A program made the position numbers and the translations under genes. A stretch of 30,197 nucleotides of DNA from Ascoidea rubescens DSM 1968 (lineage: Eukaryota > Ascomycota > Saccharomycetes > Ascoideales > Ascoideaceae), in contig NW_017962938.1 in NCBI RefSeq assembly GCF_001661345.1, positions 1 to 30,197 of the forward strand, in the 5' to 3' direction. This document shows, in pieces, positions 18,901-26,718 of the stretch (position 1 is the stretch's first letter; every line of letters begins with the position of its first letter). The notes beneath the pieces are model-generated. The model was not told the origin of the DNA. It was given only the letters and a program-made list of their open reading frames with translations, and ran no database searches.

Positions 18901-20077
18901 ACAAACCTTGCCTGGCTTATGGAGATTCTTGCAATGCTACAGAAGATACGCTGACACTGGTGATAAGTTTCCACATTTGGCTAACATGTTGAAATATTTT
19001 GTTGCAACCATCTATTACATGACACTATCAATTTACAGAATCGACAGATCTCCAACAAATAGAACCATTTTTATCTTTTTTGCAATCATTAACTCCACTT
19101 ATTCGGGTATCTGGGATATCTTTATGGATTGGTCTTTAGGTCAATATGGCTCAAAAAATTTCTTATTAAGAGATAGCTTGGCCTTTAAGAATCCTTGGAT
19201 CTACTATTTTGCTATCGTTGAAGACATAATCTTAAGATTCCAATGGGTCTTTTATGCCTTTTTCACTGAAGCAATTCGCTTTAGCCCCATAACCAGTTTT
19301 TTTGTTGCATTTGCCGAAGTAATAAGAAGATTTATCTGGATTTTTTTCAGAATGGAAAATGAACATTGCACCAACGTTGCTTTATTAAAGGCTTCAAGAG
19401 AAATTCCCTTGCCTTATTCAGTTATTAGAAGGGTTACAATTAGAAAACCAAAATCGGCTCTTATCAACCCAAATAAAATTAATGTCATTATGGAAGAAAA
19501 TGAAACTGAAGTCACTCAACCGGTTCGTCCAATTTTACCTTCAATCAAATCTCATGCTTATTCAATCAAATCTCCAAGATTTGCTCCAGTTACAGAGGAA
19601 CCAGAATTTGCTATTCAATCAGATGAAGAAGCTGCTTTTTCAGATCACAATGAATATGTTCCTCAAACTCCACAAACTCCACAAACTCCTCATACTCCAT
19701 TCTATCGCCGCTTCTCAACAAAATCAAGAACTTCCCACCATGGAGAATACGGCTCAGCTCCCCAAAATTTTACAGGTGGTGCTCCTTCTATTGCTGGTTC
19801 ATTAGCTTCAAAAGCACGTATTATTAGAACTCTTAGTAGAGTTATTACTAATGCACACGCTAAAGATTTCCAAAGAAGAGTCCCTTCAGACCAAGTTCCA
19901 GCTGGAGCTGAAAACACCGATGTATATGATGATGAAGACCAATTAAGCTACAATAGTGAGATCGAGGAGGACGAAATATCTGATAATGAATTACCTCCTG
20001 AATCAAGAGCCCAGGTAGCTAGAGAAAATGCTAATGAGATACATAAAATTCAAACTAGAAATGATAATCAAAACTGA
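15977..20077 (+). CDS. SYG1: SPX-EXS protein, Syg1/XPR1/PHO1 phosphate exporter family
   Basis: The family exports phosphate and its SPX domain senses inositol pyrophosphates. The 1366-residue protein opens with the SPX start MKFAQNLNDNLIPEWRDKYL followed by NYKEGKKILKR with its Tyr and Lys. The SPX domain is then broken by low-complexity inserts: its second part is near residues 364-410 (FLKWLDLQLLKVDTFYKEKE) and its third near 653-695 (QLKLAVLEFYHFTDLVKNYR, LNRVAFRKMIKKFDK). Membrane segments run from about 757. The EXS domain spans about 970-1135 (LWRFLQCYRRYADTGDKFPH, SIYRIDRSPTNRTIF). A long acidic tail has repeated TPQ units. It is much longer than S. cerevisiae Syg1 (902), chiefly from the inserts. 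A hexamer run (QNQN repeats) lies near 16237-16272. The coding strand at about 16480-17700 is distinctly C-rich compared with the rest of the gene. Confidence 0.92.
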   Translation: MKFAQNLNDNLIPEWRDKYLNYKEGKKILKRIPKPSSALNSNFNSFASNKQNSIYDSNAYSNFNFIDYYYQQNDESNNINNDPNNQTENQNQNQNQNQNGNDNDNDKNNNNDIEISSSSSIKNDTPVDPLDHNPNFHNNDNFSYTNTPYLTSKSVPNNTHQRRFSNSSFSFKLPPPAISYNNGNSNSTNVKKPTANNEYQSQNERTPLMEAMSKTKSPEFLSQQPSLHPDDPKFGSYNSYNSYGNTYSTYNTINSNVSNALAPKTPANAHDAKNTLPRLSKQEKSDKTSFLNSLSQNSSLKRTMTSLRNIRSKKSFKSSKLLSNLFGTNPNLNATPLTNQHQASTVNMSRNNTNLMVLNNIELQKMDFLKWLDLQLLKVDTFYKEKEKNCLDRYLLLQDQMYQLNDHKIKLIKRNRSRTSLRLADLETKNPNPPNTPISSLNSNSAQDTKHINSAPGFDIHKLPALSRKKTGLFKKTRRATSKTIEKFEMPTLPRRIFLNSSLKNEKPTDSEFESDFNYDYDSDDSFNANHSTSESNTNGPSNALCNSNSRSLAASNPNSDLALPTALNPQSLSDSNNNHFDFEVNKLEGSDNDDETIAQHLSHNDATGININSPHLLVSNTKNAKTQDDPAFNKRDYRRKNPQVIDYKKIPYPLARRQLKLAVLEFYHFTDLVKNYRSLNRVAFRKMIKKFDKLTNSKLLPIYMNKVNNCYFSSSDVLDNLIPKIEDMYSNNFENGNRKLAIEKLRRKEIPQTYYFSVFSSGMFLGIALPILIISIVLGAMKISNNELPEGATLFQIWGGFLIPCIMYLSFGVNCLVWNYYKINYQFIFEFNTFNCLDYKQFFLLPSLFLFVGSLITYLSFSNFDYPNSILPGRYLPWFFVGFVLCVFLMPFKIFYYHSRRWFQIAIWRLLLSGFYPVEFRDFFLGDIFCSLTYALSNIAFTICIYSTKFEGILDGCQSCSPCSSSKSRIMGFLQTLPGLWRFLQCYRRYADTGDKFPHLANMLKYFVATIYYMTLSIYRIDRSPTNRTIFIFFAIINSTYSGIWDIFMDWSLGQYGSKNFLLRDSLAFKNPWIYYFAIVEDIILRFQWVFYAFFTEAIRFSPITSFFVAFAEVIRRFIWIFFRMENEHCTNVALLKASREIPLPYSVIRRVTIRKPKSALINPNKINVIMEENETEVTQPVRPILPSIKSHAYSIKSPRFAPVTEEPEFAIQSDEEAAFSDHNEYVPQTPQTPQTPHTPFYRRFSTKSRTSHHGEYGSAPQNFTGGAPSIAGSLASKARIIRTLSRVITNAHAKDFQRRVPSDQVPAGAENTDVYDDEDQLSYNSEIEEDEISDNELPPESRAQVARENANEIHKIQTRNDNQN

Positions 20078-20578
20078 TATTTGAATTACCATTAAATTTT
20101 TTTAAAAATTAATTTGTGAACTGTTTTTCAAATTAATATAAACTCATATCTTTTTTTTTCTCATGAAAATTTTCACATTTTTATTATTAACTAAATGTTG
20201 GTTCTCAAGATTTGCTTTTATTGACCTTTTTTTATTTTTTTTAATTTTTTTTCAAATGTCTAAAGCGTTGGTTTTTTTTTGTTTGTCGTTGTTTTTTTTT
20301 TGTTTGTTGTTTTTTTTTTTGTTTGTTGTTGTTTTATTTTGTGCTGTTTTTTGAGATAATTTTATGTTACTTTTTTATTTTGTTTTTTTTCTCTTGTCTA
20401 CTTCATTCTATCATTTTTTTTTAAATTTTTCTCACCTCTTTAAAACTGTTATATTTGTTTTTTTATTACCTATCTACGTTTAACTATAAAACTGTTATTT
20501 TCAGCATATCACTATATTATACTCAAAAAATATATAATTAATTTTTCCTTAATAAATATCCATATAATTGATTCTATT
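20078..20578. other. Convergent 3' region of SYG1 and NOP9
   Basis: Extremely T-rich on the plus strand, with many runs of 7-9 T (for example 20271-20390) broken by g and ttg. A 63-codon frame here is only Phe/Leu low complexity. The stretch likely holds the 3' ends of both messages; I see no gene. Confidence 0.6.
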
Positions 20579-22828
20579 CTAAGTTTTCGCTTTTCTCGAC
20601 TTTTTTAATTTACGACCACGAAGTTTTTCCGGCTTTTTCGAACTCTTTCGTTGAACGTAATTTTCAATTGTTTCATGAGGACGTTTTTTCAGTTCTTTTT
20701 GTTTATTTTCGTTTTGTTTTTCATTTTGTTTTTTATTTTGCTTGTCATTATTATTGTTTTGGTTTTTCATTTTTTCATTGATTTTTTCATTTCTCTTTGA
20801 TAACTCCTCAACAGCCTTATCAAACTGATTATCACTTTCTCTAACTTCAGCCTTCCAATCAACTCTTTTTCTGGTAAATAATTCCAATTTCCAATTTTTC
20901 CAAACTAATCTTCCATAATTACTTTCTTTCACTTTAAGACTCTCGCTTACCATCTCATTTGCAATTCTTTCTTTATAAATAGGAAGCTTAGAACTAAACC
21001 ACCAAAGTTTATCGACAGCATGAGATCCGTAAACATTGCAACATAGATTTACTATTTCACCATCGAAACAATTCAAAAATTTTCTTCTTTGGATTGTTGA
21101 TAACTTCTCTGGACTCAAAAGAATAATTTCAATTACATGAGAAAATATTCCATGAAAACACATTTGAATAAATCTTTCCCTTGGCAATTCTAATAACGTA
21201 TCAAAAGTTAATACAAGAAACTTTTCATCAAAAGATATCAATTTTTCTAAAAATATAGAGTTTCTTCTTTCTTCGGCTGTTGGCCAATCGTCTTTGATGT
21301 TTCCAAGAGTGGATGTGGATAATTTGAGTATACTTTCCAATAAATTGATTTTCTGATCTTCATCTTCCTTTTTGGACTCACTAATTTCCTTGAGGTCTGG
21401 TTGTGAAACGGAAATGGAAATAGCTGGTGCCAATAAAGGTTGGCTGTTATTGCCGATAAATTTATTACTCAAAGAACTAGATGAATATTTTGATAAAACC
21501 TGCTGTATAATTAAATCTTTTTTGTAAGCTTTTCTCTCCATTACTTTATCCAATATATCTTGACTTAGTTCCAAGTTTAAATCTGTTATTTGATTAAAGT
21601 TGGGCATAAGTATGTCTAAGATTTGCTTTACATAAGTGGTTTTCAATTTCTGCAATAAACTCTGAATAACATAGACAGCAGTGGTATTTCTATTAACTAA
21701 TTTCATTAGCCTATCTTTCATGTAAGTTTCAAACAATCTTTCAGATAATTTTGATTTGGTATTCATGATTACAAATTGCAAGAAATGAGAACCCACTGGA
21801 TCAGTTAAGCAGTATTCCATGTAAGCGGATTCTTTTTCATCGGCATTAAAAATTGTATTATAAATTGTTTTATTTTTGTCATAAATCGACTCCACTTTTA
21901 TAATGATCTGTATTACAGGTGAGGAGACTTTATCTATAGATAGCTGTCTTAATTTTGTTATAGATAGACCTTGCGTCAAGTTTAAAATTGTTTTTTTCAA
22001 TTCAAATTTGAAAGTAGAAGGAACTTGATAATTCTTAGAAAAATCCTCATTGTCTTTTATTTCGATCATTTTTCTTGCAACCTTTGATTTCTTTGATCGT
22101 AATGTTGAATTTGAAACAGTCGTTGATGGCAATTCTTTGCTCGCCAAAATCAATAAAATTAATCTCAAGGTATGTGATGCATATTGATTTTCCAACATTT
22201 CTTGCAAATAAGGAATGTACTCGTTTATCATGAATATGAACATTGAATCCATAGGCGAGTATTCCTCGTTTGAATCAATTGACTCTTGTAAAAGTATATT
22301 TGGATTTAAAAGCTCTTTTTCTATTAACGCAGCGCATCTAACTAATAGTGTCTCTAAGCAATGAGATGAGTACTTATGGTGAGCTATTTTAACGAAAAAA
22401 CCCTCAAATGATTGGAAAATATTTTTCAATTGGCTGTCGTTGGCTTCTAGTATTAATCTTTCCATCAACTTGGAGCATATTTGATCAGTTACTAGTTTTA
22501 ATTCTTTTCCTTTAACTTCATTGAAAATGGAATTAATATACTTTTGTTTTTCTTCATCGTTGTCAAACACATTGATGTTCAACGTTGATTCAGCCTCCAA
22601 AAAAAACTGTTTTTCTGGTTTATCTAGCAAGCCAAAAAATGTTGTAGGAAGTGCTTCTTTCACTAGCTGAGGCACCAAATGGACATCAGAAATCTCTTCT
22701 TGATGGTGATTTTTGAGATCATCTTCGGGAGATTCTAAGGCAGATTTGAATTCTTTTTCGAGCTTCTTCTCTTGTCCCTCCTGTTTCTCCTGCTTTTTGG
22801 CCTCTCTTCTTCCCCTTGCCTTTGCCAT
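20579..22828 (-). CDS. NOP9: Nop9, pumilio-repeat pre-ribosome factor
   Basis: Nop9 is an essential nucleolar RNA-binding protein of the 90S/pre-40S particle that guards the Nob1 cleavage site of 20S pre-rRNA. The 749-residue product (S. cerevisiae 666) starts with a basic MAKARGRREAKKQ segment, then a conserved FFGLLD motif. Pumilio-like repeats spread along the protein: KYSSHCLETLL (about 149), QYASHTLRLIL (about 212), VGSHFLQFVI (about 344), TAVYVIQSLL (about 381), FHGIFSHVIEIIL (about 559) and NVYGSHAVDKLW (about 599). The C-terminus is Lys/Arg/Asn/Gln-rich and ends KLRGRKLKKSRKAKT, a likely nucleolar signal. PAC- and RRPE-like sites about 70 bp upstream fit a ribosome-biogenesis gene. 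The ATG at 22828 agrees with the basic N-terminus usual in the family. Confidence 0.92.
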   Translation of the reverse strand: MAKARGRREAKKQEKQEGQEKKLEKEFKSALESPEDDLKNHHQEEISDVHLVPQLVKEALPTTFFGLLDKPEKQFFLEAESTLNINVFDNDEEKQKYINSIFNEVKGKELKLVTDQICSKLMERLILEANDSQLKNIFQSFEGFFVKIAHHKYSSHCLETLLVRCAALIEKELLNPNILLQESIDSNEEYSPMDSMFIFMINEYIPYLQEMLENQYASHTLRLILLILASKELPSTTVSNSTLRSKKSKVARKMIEIKDNEDFSKNYQVPSTFKFELKKTILNLTQGLSITKLRQLSIDKVSSPVIQIIIKVESIYDKNKTIYNTIFNADEKESAYMEYCLTDPVGSHFLQFVIMNTKSKLSERLFETYMKDRLMKLVNRNTTAVYVIQSLLQKLKTTYVKQILDILMPNFNQITDLNLELSQDILDKVMERKAYKKDLIIQQVLSKYSSSSLSNKFIGNNSQPLLAPAISISVSQPDLKEISESKKEDEDQKINLLESILKLSTSTLGNIKDDWPTAEERRNSIFLEKLISFDEKFLVLTFDTLLELPRERFIQMCFHGIFSHVIEIILLSPEKLSTIQRRKFLNCFDGEIVNLCCNVYGSHAVDKLWWFSSKLPIYKERIANEMVSESLKVKESNYGRLVWKNWKLELFTRKRVDWKAEVRESDNQFDKAVEELSKRNEKINEKMKNQNNNNDKQNKKQNEKQNENKQKELKKRPHETIENYVQRKSSKKPEKLRGRKLKKSRKAKT

Positions 22829-22897
22829 TGCAATGCTCTTTAACTTGAAACCAAAATGTCTGTTGTTGTAAACTTGAAGCTATTCAACTAAAAATCA

Positions 22898-22913
22898 GCG
22901 ATAAAAAATTTCA
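22898..22913 (-). promoter_or_regulatory. PAC-like and RRPE-like sites before NOP9
   Basis: On the minus strand the sequence reads TGAAATTTTTTATCGC. The first part is one base from RRPE (TGAAAATTTTT) and the last part matches the ATCGC core of PAC (CTCATCGC). These two motifs occur together upstream of ribosome-biogenesis genes in yeasts. They lie about 70 bp before the NOP9 ATG. Confidence 0.45.
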
Positions 22914-22930
22914 AAAGAAAATATATTTAT

Positions 22931-23020
22931 GCGGGTCGCTCTCAACGACCCCGTTTCCCGCAGTCGGTTAGAAGCGGGGCCTGTTTTCGATTCCCGAGAA
23001 AGTTTTTGGGAAAAAACCCA
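22931..23020. other. GC-rich hairpin element, possible Pol III RNA or tRNA relic
   Basis: A compact GC-rich island in AT-rich DNA. Hairpins: gggtcg/cgaccc (22933-22951, loop 7), cccgc/gcggg (22957-22978, loop 12), ttccc/gggaa (22991-23012), with tggg/ccca at 23007-23020. On the plus strand cccgcagtcgg (22957) resembles an A box or tRNA D-arm and ttttcgattcc (22984) resembles a B box or T-loop, but the boxes are about 24 nt apart, some 16 less than in a tRNA, and the T-stem does not pair. A T5 run follows at 23003-23007. It is not an intact tRNA. A tRNA relic, another Pol III RNA, or a structured leader of NOP9 are options. Confidence 0.3.
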
Positions 23021-23243
23021 GCCATAGAAATTTTTATTAAAGTAAGGAAAGTATTGATGGTGATGAGTATATTCGAATAGCAAAGGTAAGAATCTGAACA
23101 GCGTTTTGTTTGTTTTGTTGTAGATGCAGCAAGACAGCCTTTTGGTGAAGTGCAGCATCAAGTTTTACAAAAAAGTTAGCTGATCTGCTGGGAAACCATT
23201 TTAACTGACGAATTTTGTTATGTGCTTTGCACATCGAGTCTCA

Positions 23244-23687
23244 TCAGTAAAATTTGTTATAATAACAATAGTTATCATCTGGTTCGCTGTTCTCATCTTC
23301 CTCAGTTTTATATTTATTCAAAAAGTTATCAAGCAGCTTCCGGTTAGCTCCTGGAACATATCTTACGCAAGCATGATTGGCATAACAGTATAAACACTTT
23401 AGATCGATGATATTGTTATCATATTGGTAGCGATGGCAGTTTAGATTGGTTTGGTTCGAACAACTTGCACAAATTATAAATGGAGAATTATTTAGATAAT
23501 ATTTTTGCGAAGCATCAAATGAGCAATATAAAGCAACCTTATCACATACCAGGCATTGGAATTTTAGTTTTGCAAAGTTTGTATTTCTATTATAGTCAGT
23601 GTTTTTGCAGGTTATATTAATTTGCGACGAATGATTTGAGCATGATATATCCAAGGCTTCAAGGGTTCTGGAATAGCTATTCTCCAT
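23244..23687 (-). CDS. Cys-rich orphan protein, 147 residues
   Basis: I do not recognise this protein. It has 12 Cys, most in three similar blocks: C45-x2-C48-x6-C55, C73-x2-C76-x7-C84 and C98-x2-C101-x5-C107, each with aromatic residues and some with a nearby His (H85, H105). An earlier C16-x2-H19 and C27 may add a fourth. The pattern suggests a small zinc-binding protein with repeated knuckles. The C-terminus is acidic then Tyr-rich. No signal peptide or membrane segment is seen. It has an ATG start and a clean stop, and lies in the same direction as NOP9, 415 bp upstream of it. A short perfect hairpin (atgtgc ttt gcacat, 23220-23234) follows the stop. It may be a real fast-evolving gene or, less likely, chance. 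Confidence 0.5.
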   Translation of the reverse strand: MENSYSRTLEALDISCSNHSSQINITCKNTDYNRNTNFAKLKFQCLVCDKVALYCSFDASQKYYLNNSPFIICASCSNQTNLNCHRYQYDNNIIDLKCLYCYANHACVRYVPGANRKLLDNFLNKYKTEEDENSEPDDNYCYYNKFY

Positions 23688-24666
23688 TAAAATATTTTAT
23701 TTGTTTAAATAATTATTAACTTAATTGCAATAAATCGAGTTTAATCTATTGATTTTGAGAAATAACAAGGTGAACAAGACAGTATGATTGGATTTTTATT
23801 TTGTATTTTAATAATTTCAAAAAAAAAAACAATAGCATTATACTTTTATATCTTGGAGCACCAAATAAGAGAGCAGGTAAGACATTTTCCGAACAACTAA
23901 AACAATTAATGGTTTTATATTGGTTGAGCGATTTAGATAACGATATTGATACTGACTAATAAAGGGAAATAAAACCAAAAAACAACTATTATTTTTTCTC
24001 TTGTTCTTTCTTTTTTCCTTTTTGTCTTTTTTGTTCATATACTAATGGTTTTTTGATATGAATTTTAATATAAAATGTGAAAACGAAAGTAACTCACGCC
24101 GGTTATAGGAATAAAAATTTTAGAAAAAAAAGTGATTAATTGGTAATAAGCGAGTAAAATTGAGTCTGGGAAAAGTATTTCATTAATAATTTAGAAACTA
24201 TAATTGAGAAACTAAGCCAATTACAAATTAGTTATAAATGAGATATCAATCAAATAAAAATTGATTATTAATTTATTATAAATTAATTATTAATAAATTG
24301 TTTCAAGAAATCAGGTACGAATATTTCTGAAGGGTTGGTGGGATTCATTTGATATTTTTGATTTATTCGACCATTTTGATTGAGTTTGAAAGAAAATTGA
24401 TAAAAAGACAAGAAAATTAATAAAAAAAACAACTGAAAACTGATAAAAACAAATGAAAAAAAGTAAAAATTGGAAAAAGTAGGAGATCTTTAGCTGGTAA
24501 TTTTTTGAAATTTGCTGTCGCAAATTACTAAAAAGCAACACAAGTCTCAGATTTGAAGTTTTTATTGGTATTGGTCATTAATTCAAACCAGATAAATATC
24601 ATGATTTTTCAGATGGAAAAGGTGAAAAGCTAAAAATGCTAAAAAAACTTGAAAAAGTTAAATCTC

Positions 24667-24691
24667 AAAACATAAAACATAAAACATAAAA
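24667..24691 (-). other. Three overlapping ACS-like matches (possible origin)
   Basis: The run of aaaacat units gives, on the minus strand, three overlapping 11/11 matches to the S. cerevisiae ARS consensus WTTTAYRTTTW (24667-24677, 24674-24684, 24681-24691). The gap around it is very AT-rich. Other yeasts use different origin motifs, and such matches arise by chance in AT-rich DNA. Confidence 0.2.
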
Positions 24692-24911
24692 CATTCAATT
24701 TGTCTGTTATTTTTAACTCAAATTTACTGGTGAAAATTTTGTTGCAAGATTTGGTGGTACTCAAAACTAGTAATATATGATATATCATTTTCATAATAAA
24801 CACTAGATGTTTAATGAAACTATGAGTGTTTAGTGGTAAGGAAAGAAAACACTAAAAACACCAGAGAGAAAACATTCATTGATTTATAAGAAAATGTATC
24901 GGTATAATTAG

Positions 24912-24935
24912 AATTCTAATTCTAATTCTAATTCT
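24912..24935. repeat. Hexamer repeat (aattct)4
   Basis: Four exact copies of aattct lie just downstream of the PML1 stop codon. Confidence 0.85.
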
Positions 24936-24972
24936 AAATAAAAGTTTATAAAATATATAGCGTGTAGTATAT

Positions 24973-26460
24973 TTAAACTTGGTCAGTTATAAAGATATAG
25001 TCATCGGGTAAATCGCCGAAATTTATTATATCTTGATTTTTTAGTTCAATATATCTACTTGGAGGTATAATTTTATCGTTTAAAAAGGTGTTGTTGGTAG
25101 ATTCTAGATCGATTAAATATGGTTTGATTGAAAAATTATCAGAAACATCGCTATTAAAAGTATTATTAGAATTGATTGGAATCTTTCGGAATTGGATCAC
25201 AGCATGTTGATTTGAGCAAGATTCATGATTTAAGAGAATATGAGCTAGATTTTGGTCTCTGCCAAATAAATTGTAGGAAGTGTGATTGTTACTTAGGTTG
25301 ATTTTGCTACTAGGGGAATGTAGATGATTTTGATTTTGGTTGTCCTTTTGTTTTTCATTGTCATCGTCATTGTCATTGTCATCATGATTATCATTTTCAT
25401 ATTGGATGGCGTTTTTAAAGATAAATAAATAGTAATAAGAGGTATTTGGAGGAATAATTGAATCAGCCGGTTCATTATATTTAACAGATGTAGTATTTTT
25501 AATGATATTTTGTATGTTAGTATGAGGCTGATTGGATTGATTGTTTATTTGAGAGATGTAGCTTGATTCCTTTTGTAATAAACCAGAGGATTTAAAATTT
25601 GGTTTATCGCGAAGAATTTCCTTTTGATTTGAAATTAAAGCGTTATGGTTAGATTTGGAGTGAGATCTTGATCTTGATCTTGATCTTACTGGAGACCTGG
25701 AGAGAGATCTGGATAATGATTTTGATGTTGATGTTGATGTTGATGCTGGTTTCAGTTTCGATGAAGGATTGAAAGATGTGTTGTTACGGTTTTTAGATGA
25801 TGAGTATCTTTTGGGAGATGGAGATCTTGAATATCTTCTTCCATATCGATCTTTATTATAATGAGAAGATGGATTATCATATTTTTTATCATGTCTCCAA
25901 TTTGGTTTCGAATCATATCTCGAGTTGTATCGTGAATCATATCTTGAGTAATTCCTTGAATCATACCTAGAATTTTTGGACCTAGAATCACTGTATCTTG
26001 AAAAGTTTTTATTTGATTTATAACTTTTATAATTTGTACTATATCTTGATCCTGACCTGGACCTAGATCTCGACATTGAGAAAGATCCTGATCTTGATTT
26101 TGATCCTGATCTTGAGATAGATTTTGATCTGGATCTGGATCTGGATCTTGAAGTATACCTTCCTCTATTTACTTCTCTTGAATCGTAATGGCTGTCATAC
26201 CTCTCTTTGTTGCCACCTCTGCTGTAATCATTATATGAGGTGTTCCTGTCGCTGCGTCTGCTCCTGTAACCATCCCTGTTTCTATTTCTATTTCTATTTC
26301 TATCTCTAGAACTTGATCTGGACCTGGACCTGTGCCTCAATCCTACGCCAGACCTGTTTCCTGCTGTGCTGTTTCTGCCAGAGACACTGGAAGCACGACG
26401 TTTGCTGGAGTGAGATAATTGCTTAGTATCGTTCCTGTTGAAATCAATCAAATCAGACAT
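24973..26460 (-). CDS. PML1: FHA-domain RES complex subunit, SR-rich (Pml1/SNIP1-like)
   Basis: Pml1 joins Snu17 and Bud13 in the RES complex, which aids splicing and nuclear retention of pre-mRNA. The 495-residue protein has an N-terminal half (about 1-280) packed with Ser, Arg, Tyr and Asp, including RSRSRSRS-type runs and RYDSR units. Then comes VKYNEPADSIIP plus SYYYLFIFKN, matching the entry to the SNIP1/Pml1 FHA domain. The FHA core has FGRD with Gly400-Arg401, SNQH (416-419) and STNN (454-457), the usual phosphothreonine-binding residues, ending in DIINFGDLPDDYIFI. An Asp/Asn/Gln-rich insert sits inside the FHA region. S. cerevisiae Pml1 (204) lacks the SR domain, whereas human SNIP1 and plant DDL have a similar basic/SR N-terminus. 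Start is the ATG at 26460. Confidence 0.85.
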   Translation of the reverse strand: MSDLIDFNRNDTKQLSHSSKRRASSVSGRNSTAGNRSGVGLRHRSRSRSSSRDRNRNRNRNRDGYRSRRSDRNTSYNDYSRGGNKERYDSHYDSREVNRGRYTSRSRSRSRSKSISRSGSKSRSGSFSMSRSRSRSGSRYSTNYKSYKSNKNFSRYSDSRSKNSRYDSRNYSRYDSRYNSRYDSKPNWRHDKKYDNPSSHYNKDRYGRRYSRSPSPKRYSSSKNRNNTSFNPSSKLKPASTSTSTSKSLSRSLSRSPVRSRSRSRSHSKSNHNALISNQKEILRDKPNFKSSGLLQKESSYISQINNQSNQPHTNIQNIIKNTTSVKYNEPADSIIPPNTSYYYLFIFKNAIQYENDNHDDNDNDDDNEKQKDNQNQNHLHSPSSKINLSNNHTSYNLFGRDQNLAHILLNHESCSNQHAVIQFRKIPINSNNTFNSDVSDNFSIKPYLIDLESTNNTFLNDKIIPPSRYIELKNQDIINFGDLPDDYIFITDQV

Positions 26461-26568
26461 TCTTACTTTTTATCGCGAACAACCAGCCAAAAACCAACAA
26501 AACGACTCCACAAAGAAGCTGTTTCTGAGAGTCTGTGAAATATTTCAGCTTGGTGAAGGTAAAAAACT

Positions 26569-26573
26569 AAAAA
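26569..26573 (-). terminator. Pol III terminator of tRNA-Arg
   Basis: A T5 run on the minus strand begins one base after the discriminator; a second T6 run follows three bases further on. This is the usual Pol III stop. Confidence 0.85.
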
Positions 26574-26574
26574 G

Positions 26575-26668
26575 CACCCGACGTGGGAGTCGAACCCACA
26601 ATCTTCTGATGACTTAACACTATTCAGCTGTTAGAAGTCAGACGCGTTAACCATTACGCTAGCCAGGC
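26575..26668 (-). tRNA. tRNA-Arg(UCU) with 21-nt intron
   Basis: The minus strand folds as a full tRNA: acceptor GCCTGGC/GTCGGGT (with G-U pairs), D stem GCGT/ACGC, anticodon stem TCTGA/TCAGA with loop CTTCTAA, T stem GTGGG/CCCAC around TTCGACT, and discriminator G. Anticodon TCT reads AGA. The intron (26631-26611) starts after A37, the standard site; the mature tRNA has 73 nt before CCA. GACTT of the anticodon arm can pair with AAGTC at the intron's 3' end, as in other intron-bearing pre-tRNAs. The body closely matches S. cerevisiae tRNA-Arg(UCU), which lacks an intron. Confidence 0.93.
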
Positions 26669-26712
26669 ATGTGATATGCTGTTTTCCCACGCACTTCCAC
26701 ACACGCTTTCAC

Positions 26713-26718
26713 ACGCGT
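26713..26718. promoter_or_regulatory. MluI/MCB box upstream of tail-anchored gene
   Basis: The palindrome cacgcgtg contains ACGCGT, the MBF (MCB) consensus for G1/S genes in yeasts. A second ACGCGA lies at 26724 and an ACGC at 26702. They sit about 250 bp upstream of the Asn-rich protein's ATG and about 45 bp upstream of the tRNA 5' end. Confidence 0.4.

Larger units (their letters stand above)
23688..24972. other. 1.3-kb AT-rich gap
   Basis: No gene is visible. A 66-codon frame at 23838-24038 (minus) starts with a Lys-rich stretch encoded by low complexity, and a Phe-rich frame at 24311-24541 is a by-product of T-rich DNA. The gap contains three overlapping origin-consensus-like matches (24667-24691) and a hexamer repeat (24912-24935). 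It holds the promoter of the Cys-rich gene and the 3' region of PML1. Confidence 0.55.

Noticed and set aside
20163-20354. 63-codon Phe/Leu-rich frame after SYG1
   Set aside because: It arises from poly-T low complexity in a 3' region.
23059-23210. C/D-box snoRNA (gtgatga with later ctga)
   Set aside because: The box spacing is wrong for both candidate D boxes, and no terminal stem brings them together.
23885-23905. Point-centromere CDEIII element (ttttccgaac) in the AT-rich gap
   Set aside because: Only the CCGAA core fits. The rest of the consensus and a CDEI site upstream are missing.
23838-24038. 66-codon Lys-rich frame on the minus strand
   Set aside because: It is a by-product of a T-rich tract, with no motif.
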